A DNA stretch of 64,000 nt from Sinonovacula constricta (taxonomy: Eukaryota; Mollusca; Bivalvia; Cardiida; Solecurtidae). A model generated the notes under the pieces. It searched no databases. It was not told the origin of the DNA and saw only the letters and a program-made list of their open reading frames with translations. The stretch lies in NCBI GenBank assembly GCA_007844125.1, contig CM017572.1:21621407-21685406 (forward strand), written 5' to 3'. Made by a program: the position numbers and the translations under genes. This document shows, one piece after another, positions 1 through 10,624 of the stretch (positions are counted from its first letter, which is position 1; the number at the start of each line of letters is the position of its first letter).

Positions 1-15
1 CAATTTCATGCCAAG
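1..15 (+). CDS. Possible 3' end of an upstream exon of the zinc-finger gene
   Basis: The window opens with 15 bases followed at once by a strong donor (AAG then GTAAGA at 16). If the last base is carried as a one-base split codon, it joins in phase with the exon at 2,791, and the junction reads ISCQ-G-SLECNCK without a stop. The phase match and donor quality are the only evidence. The exon continues outside the window, so no domain can be seen. Confidence 0.4.
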
Positions 16-154
16 GTAAGACACTCACCTTGGGTGACTTGAAATTAAAATCCAAATAGCTTTCTTGAGTCATTCTGCACTGCTTCTGGTAGTATAGTGT
101 AGATTGTAAATTGACTCCAGGTTGACTGACAGCCCCAGGTTCAATCTGTGCCAG

Positions 155-2310
155 TGTTAGAGGTTATTGGTGATACTTGAAGGTCATTGAGGATACTTTT
201 AGATTATTGAGGATACTTGTAAGTTATTGGTGATACTTGACAGATTTTGGGGATACTTGAAGGTTATTGGTGATACTTGGAGGTTTTGGGGGATACTTGA
301 AGGTCATTGAGGATACTTTTAGATTATTGAGGATACTTGTAGGTTATTGGTGATACTTGGAGGTTTTTGGGGATTTTTTAAGGTTATTGGGGATACTTGG
401 AGGTTGTTGGGAAAACTTGGAGGTTTTGGGGGATACTTGGAGGTTATTGAAAATACTTGGAGGTTATGTGAGGCAGGTTATTGAGGATACTTGTAGATTA
501 TTGAGGATACTTGTAGGTTATTGGTGATACTTGAATGTAATTGAGGATAATTGGAGGTTATGTGAGGGAGGTTATTGAGGATATTTGGAGGTTATTGGTG
601 ATTCTTGAAGGTTATTGAGGATACTTCGAGGTTATGTGAGGATATTTACAGGTTATTTAGGATACTTGGAGGTTATTTGGGATACTTGGAGGTCTTTGAG
701 GATATTTCAAGGTCATTGAGGATAGTTGGCGGTTATTAGGGATACTTGGAGGTTATTGGGGGATACTTGGAGGTTATTGGGGATACTTGGAGGTCATTTG
801 GAATTCTTTGAGGTTATTGGGGATACTTGGTGGTTATTTGGGCTGTTTGGAGGTTATTGGGGGTACTAAGTGGTAATTGAGAATACTTTGAGGTTATTGG
901 GGATAGTTGAAGGTCATTGGGGATACCTGGAGGTTGTTGTGGATACTTGGTGGTTATTGGGGATACTTGATGGTTATTGGAAATACTTGGCGGTTATTGG
1001 TGATACTTGGAGGTTATTGGGATACTTGGAGGTTATTGGGGATATTTGGAGGTTATTCTGGATACTTGGAGGTTATTCAGGATATTTGGAGGTTATTGGG
1101 GATACTTTGAGGTTATTGAGGATACTTGGAGGTTATTGGGGATACTTGAAGGTTATTGGGGATACTTGAATATTTTTGTGGATTCATGGAGGTAATTAAG
1201 GATACTTAAAGGTTATTGGGGATAATTGGGGAGGCTTGGAGGTTATTGGGGATATTTGCAGGATATTGGGGATACTTGGGGGTTATTGGGGATTCTTAGG
1301 GATACTTGGAAGTTGTTGGGGATACTTGGAGGTTATTGTGTATACATGGGGATATTTGGAGGTTATTAGGGATACTTGGGGGGTTTGGGGGATACTTGGG
1401 GATATTTGGAGGCTGTTGGGGATACTTGGAGGTTACTGGGGATATTTTGAGGTTATTGGAGATACTTGGGAATACTTTCAGGTCATTGGGGATACTTGAA
1501 GGTTATTGGGGATACTTGGACATTTTTGAAGATACCAGGTAGTTATTTGGGATACTTGAAGGTTATTGGGGATACCTGGAGGTTATTGAGGATACTTGGA
1601 TACTTTTGAGGATGCATGAAAATTGTTGGGGATACTTGGTGGTTTTGGGGGATACTTGGAGGTTATTGGGGATACTTGGAGCTTATTGATGATACTTGGA
1701 TGTTATTGAGGATACTTGGAGGTTATTGAGGAAAGTTGGTAGTTATTTGGGATACTTGAAGGTTATTGGGGATACTTAGTGGTTATTGGGGATGCTTGGA
1801 GATTATTGGGCATACTTGGAGGTTATTGGGGATTCTTGAAGATTATTGATTATAGTTTGAGGTTAATGATGATAGTTGGGGGTTTTGGGAATACTTGGAG
1901 GGTACTGGGCATACTTGCAAGGTTATTGGGGATACTTGAAGATTATTGATTTTAGTTGGAGGTTAATGATGGTAGTTGAAGGTTTTGGGGAATACTTGGA
2001 TGTTAATAAGGTTAATGAGGTTACTTGGAGGTTATTGGGGATACTTGGAGGTTATTGGGGATAGGTTATCGGGGGGGGGGGGAACTTGGAGGTTTTTGGG
2101 GATATTTGGAGGTCATTGGGGATACTTGACGGTTATTGGGGGGGAATTTGGAGGTTATTGGGGGATACTTGGTGGTTATTGGGGGAAATTTGGAGGTTAT
2201 TGGGAGATACTTGTGGTTATAGGGGATACTTGGAGGTTAATGATGATAGTTGGACATCAATGAGGATACTTGGAAGTTAATGAGGATACTTGGAGGTTAT
2301 CGGAAATACA
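155..2310. repeat. 20-bp-unit minisatellite, about 2.15 kb
   Basis: Imperfect tandem copies of a unit close to GGATACTTGGAGGTTATTGG run through the whole interval. Many copies are diverged, with 1-3 base insertions and occasional G-runs (for example around 2,070). All open frames here (rich in GGYW, GYL, DTW) are by-products of the repeat. By position it lies in the intron before the zinc-finger exon. Confidence 0.93.
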
Positions 2311-2790
2311 TGTATACTTTTTGGGCACATTCATTCCTGCATTTCATTCCACTGCATTACATTACATTTCATAACAGTACATCACATACCACCACATATC
2401 TTGTGGGATTGATGCATTATGCATCTTTGTAACAGCTATCATGATCTTGTTGTGTTAAATAAGACCATTTGTTTTTATGTTATTTGTGAAAATGGAATTG
2501 AAACTCCAAAATGTAAAAGAATTACAATAAATCAGTTGGTGATATATTACGTTACACTGTTTGTCGCTTTGGGGTCTCAGTTCATATAACGTCTGTTACT
2601 TTGCATCAGGAAACAAAAGCATAAAAATGCCACAGTAAATGCATATGAAAAACCTTCCCACAAGGGAGATAACTCAATTTGTAATTATGTTAGTTAAAGT
2701 AATGTCCCCTCATAAGTGACAGACAACAAAATCATTTCATAAAAGTATGTTTCCATCAACACCAGTTTTATGTTTTACACATTGTTGCAG
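2311..2790. other. Intron remainder, no feature seen
   Basis: AT-rich non-coding sequence between the minisatellite and the zinc-finger exon. It ends in a pyrimidine-containing tract and the acceptor TTGTTGCAG at 2,782-2,790. Nothing else is recognised. Confidence 0.5.
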
Positions 2791-4361
2791 GTTCTCTTGA
2801 GTGTAACTGCAAGACCTGTGAAGATCACAATGGCACAGATGATGTTCCTGTTGATTTCTCATGGAAGTGTGATACATCCACACTGTCATTGACAGAACAC
2901 GATGACAACAGCTCTCCAACTGCAAGTGAGAGGAACTGGGGCCGGCGTCGTGTTTCTGAAACCAGCATGGATGATTACACAGCTGAAATGAAGAGGCTTG
3001 ACTGTATGCGAGGTAGGAAGTTCAGTCTACACCAAGATGAGTCATGCAGCAATGGGGTTCACAAGTCCACGCGGGACTCCACTATGTATCAGCATTTGCC
3101 ACATTCAGCAAGTATTCATGGCTCCAGGCAAAGTATACACGGCTCAAGATCTGGCAAAATTTTGTCATATTTGCCATTAAAGAACCACCTGGAGCTGGGT
3201 ATATCTCTGCCCCCCGCTTGTTTTACATCCCTGTTCAGCGAGAGGCAAAGTCAAATAGCTTGCGACCTGATGGCAGGAGAGACGGATATTCTTGGTTGCC
3301 ACATAGCAAGACGCTTCAAAGAGCTAGATGCCCAGTTGGTCCACGGTGGATGCTCCGGAATGCTAACACGATCAGATGGTGATTTGTGTCAAAAAGAGGT
3401 GAGGATGTTCCAAAATAATCGGGGAAGCCTAGCAGTAGATATTCCGGTGTGCAAACAAGACTGTGATAATAATCAGATGCACGAAGAAAAGAATAAGCCT
3501 AGTGTGTCTCCGGTTGCTTTAAAGAATAGAATTCTCAAACGTCTACGTTCGACCGAGTGTTCAACGTCAACCGAGTCACCCTTTACCAGATCTAGTAGTA
3601 TTTCAGAATCCACTGTCCTGGATCATCCAAACGGATCCAAGACTGGCGACGTGTCCCTGGTGGCTAATACTTCCGGCTTGCCTGACAGCGAGCCTATTAA
3701 TCTAGTTCAAGATTTGAGCCCGGAAAGCAGCAAGCATGATTCAGGGTCCTCCTCTCAGCTTGATCGTCAGGGCCGGGAGTCGGACAGTTATTCCGACATA
3801 CAAGAGCAGTTGCAGATAGACATAAAGCTGGAGCCGGATGCTTCCGACGAAATGTCTGGCAGTGAGGAGACAGGGGATGGTAGCCTTGCAAAGTATCCTG
3901 GGCCTAGAGTGCGATCCCATAGTGGAAGTCTAATCCACTTGAACTTCACTTGCAAGATTTGTGGGCAGAACTTTAAGAACCGGCAGTACCGGGACTTTCA
4001 TGTAAAGATGCACAAATCGCCGCACAAATTCCTCTGCAGTCTGTGTAATACCGGCTTTGATAGGGAGGATGACTGTATTAAACATCAGAGTTCGCATACG
4101 GATCCCATTTACCAGTGTGAAAATTGTGGCTATAAGTGTTCGAGGGAGTTCAGAATGCGCGCACACAAGGAAATATGTGGGGAGCCAAAGAAAATTCATA
4201 AATGTCCCTATTGTGACAAACAATTCGCCGCCCAGCGGTATATGAGAATTCACATGAAGTCCCATGATATGGGCAACATTCACACATGTCCCTATTGTCA
4301 AAACACATACCCGCTGAAGAATTCATTGTTAAAACATATTAAGAAGAAACACCTGCCATAA
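2791..4361 (+). CDS. C2H2 zinc-finger protein, terminal exon with five fingers
   Basis: The frame is open from the acceptor at 2,790 to TAA at 4,359-4,361, about 522 residues after a 2-base split codon. No ATG is needed at the 5' end because the frame runs back to the splice site. The first two thirds is Ser- and acid-rich and looks disordered, with a CNCKTC cluster at the start. Five C2H2-type fingers are packed at the C-terminus (about 3,950-4,350). Fingers 1, 2 and 4 are C-x2-C-x12-H-x3-H; finger 3 ends H-x3-C (CCHC variant); finger 5 is H-x4-H. The protein ends shortly after finger 5. Such proteins are nuclear DNA-binding regulators. The upstream part (for example a BTB domain) would lie outside the window, so the exact family cannot be named. 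Confidence 0.87.
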
Positions 4362-4414
4362 AACTCGTTATCATCATTATCTGTTATTGTTTATTGTTCT
4401 GATCATGTTCAAGT

Positions 4415-4420
4415 ATTAAA
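4415..4420 (+). terminator. Candidate poly(A) signal of the zinc-finger gene
   Basis: ATTAAA, the commonest variant of the AATAAA signal, lies 54 bases after the stop codon in AT-rich sequence. No cDNA evidence is available. Confidence 0.4.
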
Positions 4421-4630
4421 GTTTTTAACAGTCTTAATAGATTGTCACGTCCACGTGAAGGTGTGTTGTTGTGGTTAAACTGTTATTGAAGATATTAATG
4501 TGCACTTGTTCTGGTATTATTTTTTACCATGATGCCTCCAGATAAAGTATAATGTGCTGAACAAGAATATATGATAAAATCCTATAGCATTGCAACATAT
4601 ACCAACATTTGAAAACGGACAGGACAAAGG

Positions 4631-4913
4631 ACCGACCGCAATAGCTCAATTGGTAGAACGTCGGCTTGCGGATCGGGAGATCGCGGCTTCAAACCCCGGT
4701 CGGGTCAAACCAAAGACTTTAAAGTTGGTAGTAGTGGCTCCCCACCTAACGCTCGGTGCTAAGGGGACAGCATTACGCCTGACTCGTCGGTGTCAGTATA
4801 ATGGACCGGCCGGGTTCAGTCCCTGGGCACCTCATAAGTGTCCCTGTGCTATAATGATGGAAATGTCGCTGCACAGTATCGGCAAAAATGCCGGCAAAAT
4901 CCCAAATCTCACC
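4631..4913 (+). mobile_element. SINE-1, full-length tRNA-derived copy
   Basis: The 5' part is a tRNA-like head with A box (TAGCTCAATTGGTAG) and B box (GGCTTCAAACCCC). A body follows that also occurs at 7,905 and 59,981, including CGCCTGACTCGTCGGTGTC and GGGCACCTCATAAGTG. The element ends near CCGGC(AAAATCCC) rather than in a long poly(A). It is flanked by the 9-bp direct repeat GGACAAAGG (4,622-4,630 and 4,914-4,922), as expected for target-primed insertion. Confidence 0.88.
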
Positions 4914-5194
4914 GGACAAAGGTATTCACATGCAAGCTAAATGTAAAAGAACAAATCTGTAATGAGTCATTTGACAAATAGAGTAAACCCCGACAGTTAG
5001 CGTCTTCAGTACATCAAAAACTTGGAAGTCTGCAGATGAAACTGCAATGTGCCGAAGAAAAATAACGTACACCAAAAGCTTGAAGAAAATAACTTTACGT
5101 TTGTTAAAATATGTGTTTATCAGACTGGTATCTTTTCATGGTATCTTCTTTTTATTACATATTAAACTCAAAGCTGGTATGCGGCAATTTGCCT

Positions 5195-5418
5195 GTATCA
5201 AATACAAGTAAGCGGTTAGAGTCGCCAACTTGTAACTTCTCACCGCCTGGGTTCGAGCCCCGGTCGGGAGTAGAGCTTTCGTGGGGGAAGGTTTTCCAGC
5301 TTACCAGTACGCCGGTTGTTGTACACAGCCAAGTCTGGGGGTATTCACCAGTAGTTAGCTGGATGTTGCCAATATGACCATAAGTGTGCCGGTGTGTTCT
5401 AACGAAAAAAAAAAAAAA
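5195..5418 (+). mobile_element. SINE-2 copy with poly(A) tail
   Basis: The tRNA-like head contains GCGGTTAGAGTCGCC and GGGTTCGAGCCCCGG (B box). The body is shared with the copies at 6,709 and 33,209, including the motif for the trimmed end (AGCTTACCAGTACGCCGG). It ends in an A-run at 5,405-5,418. The copy is more diverged than the one at 6,709, and no clean TSD was found. Confidence 0.7.
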
Positions 5419-6029
5419 CAACCTGTCTGGTGGAATTTTGGCAGGATTTCTGCATACACTCGTGCGTTTGTCTAGATAAAGATTACTTTGAACGCTTCCT
5501 CCATAGATAGTTTCCATGCTATGTCATCGACACTGATAAGACAGTTTAAGGCAGCCATCTTTGTGGGCAGAAGCTAATGCAGGTCGAAATCGGGAAATAT
5601 GTGCTGTATTAAACTGTGTTTTTATTTTTCAGTCTATTTTACTGAATTTTATATCAAATTTAACAGCTTTTATAAAGTATTTTAAATATCAAAACTATAT
5701 TTTGATAGGTTAAAAGGTTACAGAAATACAACCGAAAATGATGCACTGTTCATTTTGTTTTAAGTATGAGCCAATAGTTTCATTTATTTCTGTGTATTAA
5801 TTCTGTGTGCATTTATCAATTCTAAAAATATTGTATTCTAAAAATATGAATTTCAAGAGCTTTCCAATGGTGTATAGCTTTTAATTTTCGGACCTCAAAT
5901 TAAGAAATTTCAAGAAAATAAAATTTCTTCTATACAATTCATATGAAAATCTCTTGAAGTTACCATCTAAGATGGCTGCCAAGATAAGGGATTTTCACTG
6001 ATGTGGAAACTACCTACCGGTATTGTAAG
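5419..6029. other. AT-rich intergenic sequence, nothing recognised
   Basis: No convincing open frame, splice-bounded exon or tandem repeat was seen here. Confidence 0.5.
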
Positions 6030-6220
6030 ACGGTAAATATAGCGAAACAATCGCTCTTAGTGTTCATTCTTTCCAAATTTTTAAATAAGCACAGTGGGGA
6101 TTTCTGTTAAAAATAGTCACAATAGCGCATTATCCGGATAATTATATAACGTGATCTTCAAGGTAAGTGGTCGTGTGTTTTTTCTAAGTTTAGCGACGAT
6201 TTTCAACTATATTTTTGGTC
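6030..6220 (+). mobile_element. MITE-like repeat, internal core only
   Basis: The core GTTCATTCTTTCCAAAT ... GATTTCTGTTAAAAATAG ... ATCCGGATAA ... TAACGTGATCT recurs at about 31.2-31.5 kb (minus), 37.8-38.3 kb (minus) and 62.8-63.2 kb (plus). The terminal AGGTGGTAT motif seen at the other copies was not found here, so this is a partial copy. Confidence 0.55.
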
Positions 6221-6425
6221 ATTTTTAACCAAACAACTTGGTGTATTTCCAATCAGCGCAAGCGGCCATATGTCGTATTTACTAACCTTATATTTCACCA
6301 ACAAATGCTACCGAGAAATTCTAATTAAACCATATACTGTATTGTTCCTATTATGCGTTACCGGGGCACAACAAATTGTAAAATGTGTAAATGAAGATAT
6401 TTACTGAAATTTTGTGTACAACTTA

Positions 6426-6586
6426 ATGCCAGGATAATGTGACTGGTTGTGGTATCATGCCAGTTGTTCACCGCGCGCTATACTCAGTGAAGACAGCACT
6501 ATAGTGTGCTTCAAGTGGGCACCATCTCCAGATAACCGAAATACTGTTGGTGGGACGATAAATCCAATAAACAAAACAAAAAAACT
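6426..6586 (+). mobile_element. SINE-3, 5'-truncated copy
   Basis: Only the 3' part is present: GATAATGTGACTGG, a stretch with ATACTCAGTGAAGACAGCAC, and the 3' end CCAATAAACAAAACAAAAAA. It aligns with the reverse complements of 38,382-38,702 and 54,916-55,238. Confidence 0.75.
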
Positions 6587-6708
6587 AAGGCGATCCTGGT
6601 CCGAGACCCCGTCACTTCAAAATGTTGCTACGCGCCTTGTGTGAGTTGATGCAGTATCATGCTAGGTGTTCATAATATGGCTTCAGATATAATCGACGCA
6701 AGACAAGA

Positions 6709-6958
6709 GGGACGCCCGCGGCGTAGTGGTAGAGTCGCCGATTTGAACTCCTCTGGCTGCTAAGCCTCTTACTGCGTGGGTTCGAGTCCCGTTCGGGCGG
6801 AGGACTTATTGTGAGAAGGTCTTTCAGCTGACTTGCGGTGCGCCGGTCTTTCTACCCAGATATGTGTCTGGGGTCTTTCTCCACCAAAAAAGTTGGCGTT
6901 GCTATAATGATTATAAATCATAAATGGTCGCTGCAATGTATGTCAAAAACAAAACAAG
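6709..6958 (+). mobile_element. SINE-2, complete copy with TSD
   Basis: It starts with a tRNA-like head GCCCGCGGCGTAGTGGTAG and a B box GGGTTCGAGTCCC, followed by the family body (GACTTGCGGTGCGCCGG, ACCCAGATATGTGTCTGGGG). The 9-bp direct repeat AAGACAAGA lies on both sides (6,700-6,708 and 6,959-6,967). Confidence 0.85.
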
Positions 6959-7313
6959 AAGACAAGAAATGTTACAATGTTAAAATTTTAATTTCGTACT
7001 GTTACACACACACAAATGAAGATTGTATATATACAGTTTTCAATGTTACATGTTTTACTATTAAAACAAAACCATTATCTTACCAAATTTCGGTTTTACG
7101 TTCCTTGTCAAATAAGCGAATATTTGTATAATAACAGTGTTGGAATATTTACTGCGAATAACAACAAAAATTAATCACTTAAGCATATGTTGACTTCGAC
7201 CAATAATTTTCCTAGAGAGAGTTGAAGTACGACGGATCTAACCAATGGAGTTCAGTTTGACGTTACTTCCAACCAGTCGGGGAGCAGATGGCGTCAAAGG
7301 TCATGCATCCGGG

Positions 7314-7436
7314 TTAGTGAAAGACTAGGGTCAGGGGCCCGTTAATGGTGTTATCCAGAGAATAGGAGTATGAACGGGTACAGATGTCGATCCGAGAATA
7401 GCCCTTTCCGGTAAAAGCACTTCCGGTGTCACGAAC
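7314..7436 (-). CDS. 3D-domain gene copy 1, exon 5 (terminal)
   Basis: The acceptor GGGTTGCAG precedes GTT CGT GAC; the frame ends in TAA at 7,316-7,314 (41 codons). It carries the hallmark VRDTGSAFTGKGYSRIDIC, to be compared with the DTGGAIKGxRID core of bacterial 3D domains, which holds the second and third invariant aspartates. The C-terminal residues are NTINGPLTLVFH. Copy 2 has an exon of the same 123-nt length at 32,633-32,755, with 30 of 40 residues identical by hand count. Confidence 0.82.
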   Translation of the reverse strand, partial: VRDTGSAFTGKGYSRIDICTRSYSYSLDNTINGPLTLVFH

Positions 7437-7614
7437 CTGCAACCCATATTTGTATTTTATGGTCTTTTCCTTTATATTTATTCCAATCTACTTTAAAGTT
7501 TGTTTTCGGAACTTTGTAAAATGAAGAATATATGACTCAATTAAATTAAATAACATAAATATTAAAACCGAATGAAAAACAGGTATTATTGTGCATAAGT
7601 AAATGCCAATTTAC

Positions 7615-7740
7615 CCGGAAGTCAATGACGCGGCCATATTTGTGGTTCAGTTGCGGAATACAGACAGGCGTATCGTAATGGATCCCGGCATGGTTGTCCA
7701 TAGCAACAACCACTACACTGGCAGACCCATCTAGGTAGTC
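7615..7740 (-). CDS. 3D-domain gene copy 1, exon 4
   Basis: A 126-nt exon, phase 0 at both ends, between acceptor AACTTGCAG and donor CGG-GTAAAT. It encodes DYLDGS..., then VVVVAMDNHAGIHYDT and VCIPQLNHKYGRVIDF. The Asp in VAMD corresponds to the first conserved Asp of the 3D family (usually V-A-V-D-P). The LNHKYGRVIDF stretch leads into the DTG motif of exon 5. The counterpart in copy 2 is at 34,965-35,090 (30 of 42 identical). Confidence 0.82.
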
Positions 7741-7837
7741 CTGCAAGTTAAAAACAATACTTAATAGAACATATTAAAATATTACTTATTGAAAATATTA
7801 CTTTAAGGTGGTATCAGATAATTTATTTTGTTACATC

Positions 7838-8323
7838 GCACCGACACAATTATGGTCAAACTTGCGACGTCCAGCTTATTATAAACAGAGAAAGATACCA
7901 GACTAGCCGGTCTCAATAGCTCAGGTGGTAGAGCGTCGGCTTGCAGATCGGGATGAGGTCCTGGGTTCAAACCCCGGCCGGATCAATTCAAAGGCTTTAA
8001 AGTTGGTAGTAGTGGCTTCCCTCCTAACTCTCGGGGCTAATGGGACAGAATTACGCCTGACTCGTCGGTGTCAGTATAATGGACCGACCGGGTTCAGTCC
8101 CTGGGCACCTCATAAGTGCCCCTGTGCTACAATGATAAAAATGTCTACTCAGCAAAAATGCCGGCTAAACTAATCCAATCCAGATACCAGACTGACGTCT
8201 GGGTAGAATCACCGGCTCACCGCAGGCTAGCTGGAAAACCGCCCCGATCGGGACTCGAACACTCGCGATGAGGGGCTGATGAGTTTTAAGTCAGCGACTC
8301 TAACCACTCGGCCTCGGCCGCTG
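7838..8323 (-). mobile_element. SINE-2 (minus) split by a SINE-1 insertion
   Basis: The 3' part of SINE-2 lies at 7,838-7,904 (ATCGCACCGACACAATTATGG...). The body and tRNA-like head are at 8,182-8,323 (GTCTGGGTAGAATCACCGG ... GGGACTCGAAC ... CTCTAACCACTCGGCC on the plus strand). The two halves become contiguous when the SINE-1 at 7,905-8,181 and one copy of its TSD are removed. The insertion lies in the intron between exons 3 and 4 of copy 1. Just outside, at 7,803, is a lone TTAAGGTGGTATC, the terminus of the MITE-like family. Confidence 0.8.
7905..8181 (+). mobile_element. SINE-1, full-length copy nested in SINE-2
   Basis: It starts AGCCGGTCTCAATAGCTCAG with a good A box (TAGCTCAGGTGGTAG) and B box (GGGTTCAAACCCC). 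It carries the family body and ends CCGGCTAAACTAATCCAATCC. A perfect 12-bp TSD, AGATACCAGACT, lies at 7,893-7,904 and 8,182-8,193. Confidence 0.92.
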
Positions 8324-8812
8324 CTCCAATTTGTATATAACAGAGTAGACAGAACAGTAATATATAGCGGCCTCTAATTGAATAGCTCAGTAAATATATA
8401 AAAATATTGTAGCAGGCAATAACGGGAATTCGCAACTGTTTTGCAACGTTTAGCTAGTCTTTTCTTCGAATAGATGCATGTATTCCGGGGATTTAGATGC
8501 CAGATAGAATTGGAAAAAAAATCAACTTAGCAGACATTAATAAAAGAAATAAGCAGGTTGGTTTAACAAACACCCACGAACAAATCACAACAGCAGGCAA
8601 TAAAGTATTCTTTTAGAAAATAATAAAACTATACCTAAAAATAACCATCGGCATATATAATGCATCGCTTAGTATAAATACATCCTAAAATAGTGATATT
8701 TTTCTTCCACCGGTATACGTGAGAGCGTACGGTGATGCATGAAAGCGTGTGTCTTGCGCCGAAAGTGTGAGTCTTTACAGGCTCGCCAACATGGCTCTAA
8801 CACAGTTATTAC

Positions 8813-8934
8813 CTGCAGCGTGGTAAGGCGAGCTCCTCTCATGTCAACGTAACCTCCCTCGAGAGCGCTGCTGTCGGGATAATAGCCGGTCCCTCTGGCC
8901 GAATAACGGCGACTTCCGGTGCAGTCAAGTGTTT
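8813..8934 (-). CDS. 3D-domain gene copy 1, exon 3
   Basis: A 122-nt exon starting with a 2-base split codon (acceptor ACTCTGCAG) and ending in phase 0 before GTAATA. The split codon completed by exon 2 reads Glu. It encodes TLDCTGSRRYSARGTGYYPD, then an EGGYVDM segment and ends LTTLQ. The ARGTGYYPxxxxxEGG pattern is the N-terminal strand region of this barrel. The exon at 36,409-36,530 has the same length and phase (30 of 40 residues identical). Confidence 0.82.
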
Positions 8935-9124
8935 CTGCAGAGTTGCAATGTAACATGTTATCAACAACATAACCTTTATCATCAGCAGCAGCAAAATAAG
9001 GAGGAGGATAATCCTCACCAATGTCTCAGTCAACATCGTTATCACCATTATCCTTGGATTTGATTGACCTTTTCCAATCAACTTCATTTCACAAACTATT
9101 TACTTCAAAATCCCCAAATATGCA

Positions 9125-9262
9125 GAGGACCTAATCATTATTAATATTATTAAAATGGTTATTAATTATCATTATTATTATATCTATTATTATTATTATT
9201 ATAACTATTATTATTATAACTATTTTTTAACCTATATTATATAACTATTACTATTATAACTG

Positions 9263-9306
<44 letters not shown>

Positions 9307-9430
9307 TTAATAATAATAATTTATTATTGATTTATTATTATTATCATTATTTATATTATTATTATTATTATTATTAATTTATTATTGATTTATTATTATT
9401 ATTATCATTATTTATATTATTATTATTCAG
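9125..9430. repeat. (ATT)n / (TTA)n microsatellite, ~300 bp
   Basis: Trinucleotide ATT repeats with interruptions (TTATTGATTTATTATT recurring) fill the interval. They stop about 15 bp from the donor of exon 2 of copy 1, so this is the 5' end of intron 2 on the transcribed (minus) strand. Confidence 0.95.
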
Positions 9431-9445
9431 CATTATCACCGTCAC

Positions 9446-9577
9446 CTGATGACGTAGGAACGCAGCATCTCCGGGAGGCGTGCCCAGCGCACAGGCCAGA
9501 TACGTAACTTCCGGTGCAGTGGATGTTATCCTCCTGACAATGGCCGCCTCTCGCTAGACATAACTCGTCTGCTGCAG
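9446..9577 (-). CDS. 3D-domain gene copy 1, exon 2: six-Cys module
   Basis: A 132-nt exon, 2-base split codon in, 1-base out (phase 1-1, symmetric). Acceptor GGTTGCAG (9,578), donor CATCAG-GTGACG. It encodes ADELCLARGGHCQEDNIHC and SGLCAGHASRRCCVP, with spacing C-x6-C-x6-C-x8-C-x7-CC. This resembles the short Cys-rich unit ending LCPGxxxxxCC found in secreted eukaryotic NlpC/P60 and lysozyme-type enzymes. It also resembles beta-defensin spacing. Which of these applies is not settled by sequence alone. An acceptor 6 bp further in would also keep the frame. Confidence 0.78.
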
Positions 9578-10624
9578 CTGCAACCGTAACGATGTTTTGA
9601 ACAGCGATACTAAAACCAATAATATACAAAAAGCCAAAGCAATATCTGCTAGAGCGTCAGTTTCACATATATTCCGATACCCATAGAATCAGAATAACCA
9701 AAAAGAAAAAATCCTGCAGAAAAATAATTCCAAGAAAGACACACTCCCCCCCCCCCCCCCCCCCCCCCCCCCCCATCTCATATTGCCGACTGGAAGATCC
9801 GAGCCTAATGTCTGGGTAGAACCAGTGACGCACAGATTGTCAGCGGGAGGAACATTGTATGGCGTAAGTTTTAAGACAAAACTGTAACTGGTTACTTTTG
9901 TTTTTGTTTTCAGTAAGTTTACTGTGGTGTATTTATCAATTTTAAGCATTAAAAAGTTTTATTTCTACTGATAAATTATTTCTGTGTGCACTGGGCCTGC
10001 ATTGTAGGCAATAGGTCGAGTGTTGGTTTCAGGTAGGGAATGCCCCAGGTTCAAACCCCAGACACGACATACCAAATTCATTAAAACTTTAGTGGTAAAC
10101 TTCGTTTGTTGCTTACGCTCAGGCAAATATAAAGGTAGTTCCATAATTGGTCAGTCCGATGTCAAGATAATGTGACTGGGTGTGCTAGCATGCCAGGCGT
10201 TTAGGGCATGCTATAGACAGTGAACACAGCACTTTATACATGCGGCAGATAGACACTGTCTATGGATAACTGAATAAATAAAAAATTGGAAATAAAATCA
10301 ATCCAACAAATAATAATTCTGTGTGCTGAATATAAGTACCTCGTTATTAAGGGGGACTACTCGTACTAATCCTGAAATCTTAATTTGGGCAGACTTGGGT
10401 GTGGTCGCCCCGACCCATTATCTCAGAAACGGTAAGAGATATCGAAAAAATAACAGCAGATTGATGTTTTCATACATATTTACATACCCATAGAATCAGA
10501 ATAACCAAAAAAAAAAAAAAATGCCTAAAAAAATAATTCCCAGAAAGACCCCCCCCCCCTTCCCACAACAGACCAGGCTGTAATGAATGCGAGTCACGAA
10601 AATGATTTTCTATGTTTTTCTTTT

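Noticed and set aside
870..2432. Overlapping frames rich in GYL, DTW and GGYW
   Set aside because: They are translations of a 20-bp minisatellite in all frames, without start context or splice logic.
2737..4301. Minus-strand and other-frame readings across the zinc-finger exon
   Set aside because: Shadows of the plus-strand exon, which has five well-formed zinc fingers.
8669..8956. 95-codon continuous minus frame as a stand-alone gene
   Set aside because: Only 8,813-8,934 is exon; the rest is intron read through, as shown by splice signals and by the 122-nt counterpart in copy 2.
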